Of a stretch of DNA of 64,000 nucleotides, positions 11,073 to 24,263 are shown one piece after another. The notes under the pieces were generated by a model. That model had not been told where the DNA came from. It saw only the letters and a list, made by a program, of their open reading frames with translations, and searched no databases. The translations under genes were made by a program, and so were the position numbers. Source of the stretch: Phytophthora quininea (lineage: Eukaryota > Oomycota > Peronosporomycetes > Peronosporales > Peronosporaceae); NCBI GenBank assembly GCA_011947345.1, contig JAAVTG010000567.1:366602-430601 (forward strand), given 5' to 3'. Each line of letters begins with the position of its first letter. Position 1 is the stretch's first letter.

Positions 11073-12340
11073 ATGGCGCGCGTCTCGCCACGTCTGCGAG
11101 GTGGCCGTGAGCGTGGTGCCACATGCAGCGCGCCAAATCTCACGACTCAAGGTGGACAAGGAGCTGCTGGCGCACCAAGAAGGCGCGGCCGTCAACTGCT
11201 CACAGGTCCGACGACGTGGTGCGGATACAGCAGCAGCCTCACCAAGAAGTGGAAGGGACAGGTGGGCATCAGCAGCGCCAGAGCCGTCGAGCCCAGCAGC
11301 CAGCGGCCGCGTCGCCCAGCGACCTCCCAAGAAAGGCCAGTCTCGTCCTATTGCTTTCCATTTTATGATTGCTTGTTGAGCGGATCCAGCAGACCAAAGG
11401 AGACTCGAGAAGGAAGTGCAGCAGGGCTATGCCAGTGAAAAGGCCAAGAAGAACTCCAGGACGGTGCAAGCAGGCAAGGACGGAGGGGCACCACGGTATC
11501 TACAGAGGAGCTCCATTGGACGTGCACAACTGCAGCGTCGTCCGCTGTCCAGCATGTGACGGTGCACACAGGGAGCGCGCGCCACCGTAGACGTGAGCAC
11601 CCCCTGCACAACGACGAAAATTCTCTAGTGAAGCGGCAGCTCGGTATGCTGGTGCTTTGTTGGAAGACGCTAATTGTACACTGGCCCACAGGTCCGCTGA
11701 AGAAAGACACCGACAGCGCCAGCTTAAATACGCGCTGTCTGGTCAGGTTGATGGGGACCGCCTCCCGAGCGAGTTCGCAGCAGCCAACCAGACGCATTCG
11801 TCGCGATGATCCGTTCGAAGACGAACCGACGATAGCCTTCGTGGTGCCGCGAGCTGAAGATGCTCGAAAGGCCAGGCTAAACATCGCGGCCAACAAGCAG
11901 CAAGTCAGGTGGAGCTACGAAGGGCCGAGGAACCAGTGCGGCGGCCAGACGGAATGGAGGCCTCAGAGAGCCAACGAGGTCGTGGAGTGGCTGCGAGGCT
12001 TGAGTGTATGCCGAGCGCCTTCTTCGAGAACGGATTTGATTCAGTGAAGCTGCTGAGCACCATCGAGAAAGATCTGCCGACGCTCGTGCCCAAGATTGGC
12101 CACCACCGCCTCATTCAGCAAGCGCTAGACGACTTGCGGCACAAACACTCGACGTCTGCGCCTCCCAAAGATGCCACAGAGACGCATTCGTCGCGATGAT
12201 CCGTTCGAAGACGAAGATCAGACGATAGCTTCGTGGTGAGCGACGACGAGTACCAGGACACATCGCGGCCAAACCGCCGCTACTTCCACGACTCTTGGCA
12301 AGGAGATGAAGGAGAAGCCCTGCAGGTCAAAACGTACTTT
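11073..12340 (+). CDS. SAM-domain protein, exon structure unresolved
   Basis: The supported part is a sterile alpha motif near 11975-12145: EVVEWLRGL, then SAFFENGFDSVKLLSTIEKD and LVPKIGHHRLIQQALDDL. The halves are joined by one extra base near 12001. Upstream exons look coding: a basic, Gln- and Lys-rich exon from about 11381 after an acceptor TTGAG, and an exon from about 11692 after the CCCACAG acceptor. Downstream of the SAM domain an Asp/Glu-rich tail follows. SAM domains mediate protein or RNA interaction; no more specific function can be given. The start at 11073 is the first plausible ATG divergent from the C69 gene, but frames near it are mixed. The 3' end before the neighbouring peptidase gene is also uncertain. 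Two exact 35-bp copies (11791 and 12181) lie inside it. Confidence 0.55.
11791..11825 (+). repeat. 35-bp direct repeat, copy 1
   Basis: This copy is identical to 12181-12215, exactly 390 bp downstream. Similarity continues imperfectly through the following 20 bases (GACGATAGC...TTCGTGGTG) and reappears around the ATCGCGGCCAA element, suggesting a partial internal duplication of the gene. Confidence 0.9.
12181..12215 (+). repeat. 35-bp direct repeat, copy 2
   Basis: This is the second exact copy of the 35-bp unit at 11791-11825. In the forward reading both copies can encode RRIRRDDPFEDE. In the SAM frame both give THSSR followed by TGA, so the repeat bears on where the protein ends. Confidence 0.9.
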
Positions 12341-12405
12341 ATCCAAAAGAAAATAGCACCTCGACATTCCTCGTGTCTTTATCTCACAATCTTGTTGAAG
12401 ACTTC

Positions 12406-13810
<1,405 letters not shown>

Positions 13811-13959
13811 TTCGACTTGAAACGCACTTTGGGTAGTGACCTGTGTGATTACACAGCATGCGGATCTTTCGGAACTCCCACGGGATCTAATGAGTGTGTT
13901 TGCCAAAAATCAAGATCATCGTGATCCTTCATTTGCAGAGTTTCCGGGTAGTGATCGCA

Positions 13960-15287
<1,328 letters not shown>

Positions 15288-15350
15288 AGTTCACGGATGA
15301 TTCGTTAAATACGGCCTAGTGGCCTGCTATGTGTGCATTTCTACCGTTCG

Positions 15351-17108
15351 TCATTGAAAGGCTGGTTCTACATCATCAGTACGGGCTCGCTTCGATGCAT
15401 CTGCATCAGTTGCAGGTCCCCGCTTTCCTCCGGAAGTCTTGCCCTTCTTGTAGCCGCCGTGCTTGGCACAAAGCCCCGATGTGCCACGCGCTCCAGTATT
15501 ACACCCGTCTACAGTGCATCGATAGCCGCCGCCATGGAACAGGCACATGCTGCTGCTGCCCTGGGCACCCTTGGGACAATTTGGCACAGCACAACGCTTG
15601 CCGCCTCCGTGCTTCTGACACAAACCAGACTTTCCGCGAGCACCCTTCGTACAGCCAGGAGTCGTGCATGGTCGAAAGACGTTCTTGGCACGAGGTTTCT
15701 TGGCTCCCGAGCGTCGAGGAGTTCCTTCTCTCGATCCAACGGCGCTGCCCTGCGGAGTGATGATGGCCGCAGCATACCCGGCAGTGGCGTTGGTTGGCGT
15801 GGTGATCGAAATGGAGCCGAGAGCTGACGAGAAGCTCTGAATATTCCCCTGGCTGGTCTGCTGCTCGTCCTCAAAGAGACTTGGATACTGAAGGCTTGAG
15901 CTTCGACTGCTGGCGCCAGCATGCTGTTGAACGTGCCACTCCCCGTCGATACCCCTAGCGATACGTTGGTGTGGTTGTACATGGTCAGAGGATCAAAGTA
16001 GCTTTCGTTCAACAGGCGGGCGTCGCCTGCAGACGAAGAGCTGCGAGCCGGTAGGTAGTTTGTGAGAGTGTCCGCTACCGAGTCGAGTGGTTGCAGAGGC
16101 TGGATTTGGTATCCCAACGACGACGGGGCCGGTGCAGCCATGGACGCTGAGCCTTCAGAAATGGAGTCGTTTGTCGCCATCGCAGAAGTGCCGACATCGA
16201 GCGTGTGCTGGATCGACGACAACAGCATCGCGTCGGAAAATGGAACGGGCCCGCTCCCTACTGCCGAAGACGTCTGTTCTAGCCTGTTCTCCACGCTTCC
16301 GGACGATGGTCGGTCCTTTGCGGGAGACGCTGGCGCCCGCGGCATCGGCGGCGATGGTCGAAACACTTCGTGATGCTGGAAGAGCTTCTCCGAGACGGGG
16401 ATCTCTGCGAACTCGGTCTGTCTCGGCATGGTGCCCATGAACGCGCTGGTTTTGCCTCTAAAGATCCGGAGCTCGTAGCTGAGGCCGAGCTCCCTGGCGG
16501 AGGTGGCAATGGTCGTCTGTGCGGCGCGTCCTTGGACGGGACCTTGCCCTTGGCTGCGTTTGGGGGTCTCTCGGACGGATCGAGACGGAAGTTGCCAGGC
16601 AGCAGCTTCTCCTCGCCCATGAAGATGCTCAGCGGGTTGAGCATTGGACGGTAGTTGGGCACGTTGTCCGTGACGCGAGGGATGCAGAACGGGTCCGACC
16701 GCAGCACGAGCGCCGGCGGCTGCTCCTTGAGCTTGTCGTTGGTGAAGAGGTAGTGCATGTCGGCCACGTTCCTCGTGTCGTAGAGCTCTTGGGGCTCAGG
16801 GATGAAGGCGCCCTCGCGGATTGTGGCCACGACTCTGGGGTCCGTGTAGCCCTCCTGGTCGGTCGCGGCATCCTGCTTGGCGACCTTCGTGGTGGCGGCT
16901 GTCGACGCTTCGTCGCCGCTCTCGTCCGAGGAGCTCTCGGTGATCTCGTGGACTTTGCGCTCTTCTTCTGCCTCGTCCTGGCGGTGTCTCGCGTCCTGCT
17001 GGTTGGCGTCCAGTGCCTGGTCTTGGTCTTGGTCTTGTTGTTCCTGGGCCTTTGTCCTGTCGGTCTCTGCCACGTCGTCCTGCCGCTCGACGGCGTCGGC
17101 GCTGGCCA
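15351..17108 (-). CDS. KHGG-repeat zinc-finger protein (so-called WRKY19-like), oomycete type
   Basis: The C-terminal 90 residues hold three consecutive Cys/His units with the pattern C-x4-C-x(n)-G-x3-LC-x2-HGG: TPGCTKGARGKSGLCQKHGG, a VPNCPKG unit and a VDGCNTGARGTSGLCAKHGG unit. They are followed by a basic tail (KKGKTSGGKRGP). Such arrays are abundant in oomycetes and are often annotated WRKY19-like by automatic transfer, but there is no WRKY domain here. The N-terminal half is acidic and Gln/Asp-rich (DQDQDQA), then Pro/Ser-rich. The start is ATG 17108. Two breaks (C run 16492-16494 and A run 15873-15875) are rejoined by one base each. A nuclear, DNA- or protein-binding role is inferred from the array only. 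It is convergent with the second peptidase gene, 60 bp away. Confidence 0.7.
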
Positions 17109-17531
17109 TGAGGAGGCGGATCTTGCTGCGCGCTAGCTGGTGGAGGTCGGGGCGGCCAGGAAACGAACTTGAACGGCGCAGAGGCCTGTGGGCATGCTCT
17201 CCACGCGGATTGTGAGGCGCCACGGTGACTCGCGAGGAATGGCGCCCAGAGGCGGATGGGGATGCGCTGAAGGTGTCCAATATCGGAAACAGTCTATTTG
17301 GTAGGTTTTCCACCAGATTGCGCGCCGACGCGCCGTGATGGCATACCGATCGTTGCCGGCGGTGGCCTCCGAGGAGGAGCATGCTACTGATCCCGGCTGC
17401 GCGGGGCGCGCTGTGTGGCCTCCACGACGGTCGACTCGCACCGCGTGGGTCTGCAGGCTGACGAGTATAAATGCGACGATTGGCGAGAATGTTAAACACG
17501 GGTACTTGCACGGCAACCTGCCGTTCGCAGC
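17109..17531. other. Divergent intergenic region between KHGG and FYVE genes
   Basis: About 420 bp separate the two divergent start codons. It is open in several frames but shows no recognised domain, so it is most likely a shared promoter and 5' UTR region. Confidence 0.5.
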
Positions 17532-20500
17532 ATGGTCTCCACGGATCGAGTGCGTGTCTGTGGGCTACTGCCCGATGCCGAGCGGGATGCAGCACTGCAT
17601 GGGGCTTGCATTCATCATCACCACGATTGCCCAGAAGGGCAACTTGTGCCCGTCAGCAGATCCCGTGACGTTGCCCTACTCACGTCCATCTGGACCGACA
17701 ACTTCAACGTTTCCGCGGAAGGTGCGTGGAATGCCGTTCCGGTGAGTGCACCAATATTGGGAAGGCGCCGCCGAGATCAAGTCGCAGCACGAGCGCATGT
17801 GTCGTCGGTTCAAGAGCCAGCAACGGCAGCAAGAGCCAGCCGGGAGGATAAAGGAGCTCGTCGCGGCGGGCCTGCGAGACGCTTCAGTCTCTAAAAGCAG
17901 CACCCGTCCAGCAGTCGAGGTCCATGGAGCGCGTGCTGAGCTCGCCGGCCAAGCAGAGGGCGCTGGTGCGGCTCATGAGCTCCGAACCGTCGCTGATGAG
18001 CGGTCTGGACGACGCGCTGCTGGCCAGCATCACGCTGCAGCCACCGAAGACGCCGCGTTGGGGTCGCGACGGAGCAGTGAACGAAGTAGCGCCAGGACGA
18101 GCGGCCAGAAGGACGCTCTTGTACGCCGAAAACGCAGGGACAGAGTCTGCAGCAGCTATTAGTAGTTCGAAGCGAGAGGAGCTCAGAGCGGCCACAGTGC
18201 TGCTGTCTCCGTCGAGCAACGCTGCGGCAGTGGCGGCGACGGCGAGTTCAAGCAGGACGGGAGGGCTGCTGCTAGTAGACCTTACATCCGTAGTACCAGA
18301 AAGAATGTGGTCTCGAGCATCTCACCCGTGGTGCTGCTGGACGATGGAGCTCTGGAGCAAGTGACTCGAGCCACGCCACGCTCTGTGCGGAAGAAGTCCA
18401 AGACGTCCAAACGAAGGGGCAGAAAGAAGAGCAATGGGAGCAGCAGCGGAGACGAAGTGCCTCAAAGCCACACCTCAGATAGCAACCAAGGCCCGCAGAT
18501 TGCGAACTCGAACGGCGGAGCTCGATCGCTCAAAACCCGAACCGATTTTAGTGCGAGGATTCTGCTGGACCATCACCACTTTGTGTCGAGAGACAAATGG
18601 ATCCCGCGCAGGTGCGTTCCCCTGGCACGACAAATTGCCATTCGTTGGCGAAGCACTAATCGGTTAACTTCGTTGTTTGCCTTGTGTACGCAGAGCGCGC
18701 AAATCATGCTACGTTTGTCTGCGAGACTTTAACATTCTTCGCAAGAGGCATTCTTGTCGAATGTGTGGCGAGGTGATCTGCAGTCGCTGCTCAGTGTTTC
18801 GGGAGGTGAACTTGCCAGTGATGGAGAACAAGCTCCGAATTTGCTCGTCTTGCTTTGTTTCCTACCGGAAGAAAGCAGAGGAAGCTGAGCAGAGCGCCGC
18901 CGCCGACGATAATGAATCCAATGCCAGTGAAAGTTTGACGACGCCAAAGCATGAAGAACACACCTCGGACACGAACTCGCAGTCAAGTCAGTCGCTGGAA
19001 GCGGACGATGCGATTCCTATACTGCAAGCCGCGCCCTCAGATAACAATTCTGACAATTCTTCGTTGCGCAATACGATAAACACCATGTCCGAGTTCTCTT
19101 TCAGTAGCGATTCGACCCTCGACATGGCCAACTACTTGTCCAGAAGTACTGAAGAAGAGCTGGAGGCAGTTCTCAAGGCGAAGCAACTTGAAAAGGAGGT
19201 CGAGGCAAGCCAGCAGCGTATCCAAGCGCTCGAGACACAAATCGCCCTTCAAGAAAGCCACCAAGACCTTCTTTCCGCTGAGCAGCAGACGCAGCTCCAA
19301 GACGCCCGGGAAATGATCAAGCTGCTGCAAGAAAAACTTCGATTGCAAGAGTTGAGTGCCAAGCAGGCTGCTTACAACCGAGACTCGATTTGCTTGAGTA
19401 AACTACGCCAAACTGAGCTGTATGTAAGTGCAGATGATGAAAGTGTGGCTCTCAAGAAGAAGTTGAAAGTCCTGGAACGACAGCTAAAGCAAGCGGGCAT
19501 TTCAGTCGCCGAAGTCATTCCGTACGAGGTGGCGAAGCAGAAGGTGGAGGAACTCTCGAGGCGTCTACAGGAGCTCGGATCTTCCGAAGTGGTGATGGAG
19601 AATAAGCAGGCTCAGGCTGCTGCACGGAAGGAATACTACATTCTCGAGCAACAAATGGAGAAGTACCACACAGCTCTAGTAATGACGGACGAGTACATTG
19701 AGGAGCAGCGACATCAAGAGATGGAGTGGGAAGCAGCCAACGAGCTGGCCAACGTGGATGCTGTACGATTGTTGCGGTCAGCAATTCCGGTGAACATTTC
19801 TCGACTATCAGAAAAGGATCTTGTCGCTCTTACAACGCCGACTGGAACAGCATTTCCTGCCGAACTAGCACGTCGGCTGAAACGAACAAACATCTTGCAG
19901 TTGCTACGTACAAACCCCAAGAACATTGTGAAGATGCACCCAAGCGTGATCGAGGGCTACCGCACCACAGGTCTCACGTTGCTCGAGCGTCGAGCTCTCC
20001 ACCACGCGCTACGTGAGCCCTTCCAGGAATGGAGGAAGCAGCAAAAAGACGATCTTGCTCAGAAGAAGTACGCGTGGTATTGCACACTCAAAGACGCTTT
20101 TGTGACTGCTGCCTCGAACTATCAGAGTCACTGTGAAGCCAGCAAAACATCGATCGATGACGAAGAAATCGAAAGGCATAGCTGTGGTCTTGTGGGTCTT
20201 GCCTGTCCTGTGCGTGCTGAAGAGCGTGTGCGAAAGCTGTACACTGGATTGGGCTTTCCAGCAGAGCCAGAGTTTTTAGAGGAAGACATTTTGAAGAGCG
20301 ACCCTGAGGGTGCTGGCGAGAAGGCTTTGCTCGAGGCTCAAGCGCATGCACGAGAAGTGGTTGCCAATCAACGTCAGCGAGAGTTGAAAGCACACTACAA
20401 GATGAATATGCGGGCGGCAGCTCAAGCCACAGGCGCACTGGAAGAAATGGACGCAATCCTGGAACGAGTCTGCGAATTGGACGAAGCTTTTTCCTGCATT

Positions 20501-21222
20501 TTGCCAACTGGGGCCCATGATATCCATGAACATAAGCATCTATCGCAATGTACAGCGCTGCTGAGCTGCATCCGTGAGCTTGCGCTTCTTCTAGCAAAGC
20601 GAGCTGGCATATGCCTCACTGGAAAACGCGACGAAGCAAAAGACGAAGGAGACACGCGATCGCCTTTGGAGATCAAGGAAGCGACTTTCGCTCTCGATTA
20701 CTTGCAGCAGATACTCGCAGACATCAAGGCGCTGCTATTTGACAATGCGCGTGGAAGCCAATTCGCGATGGCACTGGGCACTTACCAAGCCATTCAAGAG
20801 CTGCTAGTGGATGTGCGCCAGAAAAACAAGAAGGCAGGACACAGAGCACCAGCACTTGCACTAGGGAGCCGAGCGGCTGGAATAAAGGCGCGCGTGCGCT
20901 GGCAGGATAGACAACTTGCTGGTAACTCGACTGCAGCAAGTGCCCAGGTCAGCAGCAGCGACAGCACTTGCCAAAACTCTAAGCCAGCACGAGGAAATAG
21001 TGCTACACCCCCAGTGCCCTCCTATTTGACGCGATCAAGGCCAGACGAAAGCAATCCGACCGACGTTCACCTATGAGTGCTCAAGCTCCCGTCAAGACAC
21101 CAGCGTTAGCCAAGCCAATGGGTTTGATGGATGCCATTCGGGCCCGGAAACGAGTGGAATCCTTGGATGCAGAAGAAGCATCAGCAGGACGGACGACAGT
21201 TGACACTGCAACATCAGCGTGA
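17532..21222 (+). CDS. FYVE zinc-finger coiled-coil protein with two C-terminal WH2-like motifs
   Basis: The FYVE finger (CYVCLRDFNILRKRHSCRMC, then CSRCSV and CSSC) is created by splicing 18611 to about 18694: the preceding exon ends DKWIPR and the next starts RARKSCYVC. FYVE domains bind PtdIns3P on endosomes. Before it lies a low-complexity Ser/Lys-rich region. After it come a long coiled coil (about 19150-19700) and an unrecognised helical domain (about 19740-20800). The stop at 21076 seems artificial: one base more in the C run 21017-21019 extends the frame to 21222. This adds LLFDAIKARRK and GLMDAIRARKR, both resembling actin-binding WH2 motifs. The 5' exons (17532-18380) change frame more than once, so the start is tentative. 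A role linking PtdIns3P membranes to actin is inferred. Confidence 0.7.
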
Positions 21223-21383
21223 AGGACGTTCCAGACCGAGCAAATTGAAAGCGTTTTCACTCATTACTTTCACTTCACTTGGCCAAACCCCTGCGATCGC
21301 GGTCGAGCTTGTCATTACGCTCCGTTCTACAGTTCCTTGCACTCCACTTGCACTAGAATTCGGGCTATTCCCGAGTTGCCACC

Positions 21384-24002
21384 TTACTGCACAATAAAGC
21401 ACATGTCCACAGGCTTTGGCGAGCGCTTGAGCAGCTCCATCGTTTCACCCAGCCGTAGGTTGCGGGTGGACTGGTTGTTGAAAGACACAAGCCAGTCGCC
21501 GGGCCGAAGCTGCGTCAATCCCGGGAATAACCCGAACCTGTAAGCCGCGACACTACAATCTGTCCATTCTTGCGCTTGAAAGTGATGCCGAGCGGGCCTT
21601 CGCTCCACCGAACCCACAGCTCCGGAAGCGGCAGCTGGGGTGACTGAGCATCATTTGCCGCTGCGGGATCTTCGTGCGACGGCTGCCGACGCACCACCAG
21701 CCCCGAATCGTCGATGTCCGAGTATGTGCTTACCATGGTGGCGTTTGCATTGGTGAACAAGTTGCGTTGCCGTTCCGACTCGATGTACTGCTGGCGAAGT
21801 TCCTGCAGTCTGCTAGGCTGCTCCATGGTTGGGCTCAGAGCTGAAGGCGGCAGTGGGTCTTCAGGATACATAGGCGGAGGCGGTAGCGGCTCGTCGTCAT
21901 GACCGGGGAACGGTGGTGGCGGTTGGTCCTCATAGTAACCAGTTTCCGGCTCCACAGACTCGTCATCGGGAATGCTGTGCAGATCAACACTTCGCGACGT
22001 TGCTGGGGCCACCACGATGGGATCCTTTGCCCTTCCAGATGCCGTGAATACATCCATGTAGGACGGAGGCGGTGGTAGCTCCTGGCTTTGAACGTCAGAA
22101 GTCTCCTCTGGCGTGAAGTTATCTCCCGTGGATAGTCATCGCCGTTCGGGGCTTCTGTACCCGGAAACGGTGGTGGCGGTGGCGTTGAATAGTCCTGAAT
22201 ACTGTTCGACGTACTTCCATTGCGTCGGTGCTTGCCAAATTGCTGCTGGTAAGATGCATTCGATCGTGGCGAGTCAGCCGAGTAATCGTAGCTGTACTGA
22301 CTGCCATCGTCTGAAGCTACATAATTCTCAGACTCCGAGCCAACACTGGGGTTCCCAAAATGCTTCATGGAGCCCCCGCGAGTCTTACGTTTTGGCGCCG
22401 CCGGACTGTACCCGCCACTATGCGCACGCGCAATCGGTGGACGTCCTGCAGCAGCGGCAGCAGCTGCTGCTTCTTCCTCGCGTAACTGTCGGAACGACGG
22501 CACCCCTGAAGAAGGCAACGGAGCTAGTCCTGGCGACGCAATTCCATGTTGTCTGCTGCGAGAGCGTGGTCGCCCGTGGCTACTACGACTGCGGCTGCGC
22601 TTCTGGAACACCAACACAACGGGCTTCTGTACCGTCTTCAGCAATTCAAACGCACCGGCAATGCCGAGCGAGTCCACATCCACTCCTGCTACACGCACAA
22701 AAATATCGCCGGGTTTGACAGAGTCATTGACATTCGGGGCGCCCGCACCAGTGAGTCGAGCCACCACAACGCGGCCTTTGCTTGACGTGCGAATCTGAAT
22801 TCCGAGCGGGCCTTCACGCCACAATACCGTGTACTGTTTCGGTTCCAATGCCGTTGCATCCGCCTCATCTCCTGGAGCTGGCGAGTCCTGCAGAATGCCT
22901 CTGCGACTTGACGGCGGATCGGTAAAACTGTTGCTAGAGGAAGGAGGCTGACGCGCCCCACCTCGGTGGAACCGCAGATACACTGGCTTGGTAGCCCGCA
23001 TCATCAGTGTGACCGTGCTCTTAAATCCAATTTCCTCTGTGCGCAGTCCATTGATGCTGACCAAGATATCTCCAGCCGAAATCTGCGCCACGGACGGCGT
23101 CACTCCAGTACCTGTCACGGATTTCACCGCAGGAAGTCCATTACGCTGCTTCAACTCACACCCCAGCGGTCCTTCGCTCCACACAACGTCATACTCCACG
23201 TCACTCGGCTCTGGCGATTCAGTAACCGGCGGCATGTACGCTGGTGGCGCATCACCTCCCCACCCTCCTCCACGATTGTTGCGCATGTCCACAGTCGCCG
23301 TCGAGCTAACTGGCGACCCACAAAATGCCGTATGATCGTCATTGCTAGGAACCGAGCCTGTCGAAGGCAACCCCCACTTGGCCGTCGCAGCCGACGCTGC
23401 GGATGCCAAGTCACTGAGCTTCAAAGGTCTGAAATCCAGCTTGACAGGGAACTGTGGATGCTTAAGCTGCTCAATGACCTCGCTGAAGGGCGTCGCCGCC
23501 ACACTGACGCCGTTCAGCGCCAATAAAACATCCCCCGCCCGTGCATACTGCAGCCCAGTGGCCGCTCCTTCTTGTTGACCCGTCGGATCACTGGCTGTCC
23601 GTTAGCATTAGCCTTGAAGAGCAGTCCCAGCGGTCCTCCGTCCCAGGAGATCTCGTACGAGTCGTCCTCGTCCTCGTCTTCATCCTCCTCGGCGTCGATC
23701 GCCGTCTTGTCGGTGGTGCTGGCGCTGGTGCTCGGCTTGGGGTCGTCCAGCGTGATGTTCTCGGCCAGCGCCAGCGCCTGCAGCTTCTCGTAGACCGTCA
23801 TGTTGGCCGACAGCTCGCTCGTGCCGCTGTGGTTGCTGCCCGTGTGGTGGGACGACGGCACCGAGTCGAAGCTGTGGCTGCGGTCCTCGCTGACGTTGAG
23901 GTGGTGCATCTTGTCCAGCCGGCGCTGCACGAACTCGTCGTGCGGCAGGTCGTCGCCGAATGCAGAGTCCTCGGAGAAAGCCGAGTCGCCGCGCGCCGCC
24001 AT
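21384..24002 (-). CDS. Four-PDZ-domain scaffold protein
   Basis: Four PDZ-like repeats share the opening W-x-G/E-GPLG: SWDGGPLGLLFK (about 23640), VWSEGPLGCELK (23180), LWREGPLGIQIR (22820) and RWSEGPLGITFK (21600). Each continues to the GD-hydrophobic strand (GDVLLALNG, GDILVSING, GDIFVRVAG, GDWLVSFNN). The variant GPLG replaces the usual GLGF carboxylate-binding loop and is common in oomycete PDZ proteins. Linkers are Ser/Arg- and Pro-rich (PPPPFPG repeated). The N-terminus is acidic, with an EDEDEDED-type run. The start is ATG 24002. Three frame breaks, near 23565, at 22125-22127 and near 21527, are each restored by one base. It is likely a submembrane scaffold; partners are unknown. The LINE copy inserted about 240 bp upstream of its start. 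Confidence 0.8.
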
Positions 24003-24245
24003 GGATGTGTAGTGCGTGGAATGGGGGTGAGCTACGAACGCACGTCGGACGATCGCCAAGCGGGAGGGAAGCGGCGGAGATTGGCCGCCGCGATGGGAGC
24101 GCGTTGGTTTGGGCGAATAGAGTCGGTTTGCACTTGGAATTTGTATAGTAGCGATCGGATTAGACAGGGTTTAACACGCAGAAAAAATGTGTTTGAAAAA
24201 CTTGTTGTTTCTGACAGGCTGGTGCTCTGAGTTAGCCAACGATGT

Positions 24246-24263
24246 AGTAATGTGTTAATGGGA
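24246..24263 (+). repeat. 18-bp target-site duplication, left copy
   Basis: AGTAATGTGTTAATGGGA is identical to 27363-27380. Flanking bases differ on both sides, so the match is exactly 18 bp. It marks the 3' side of the minus-strand LINE insertion. Confidence 0.9.
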
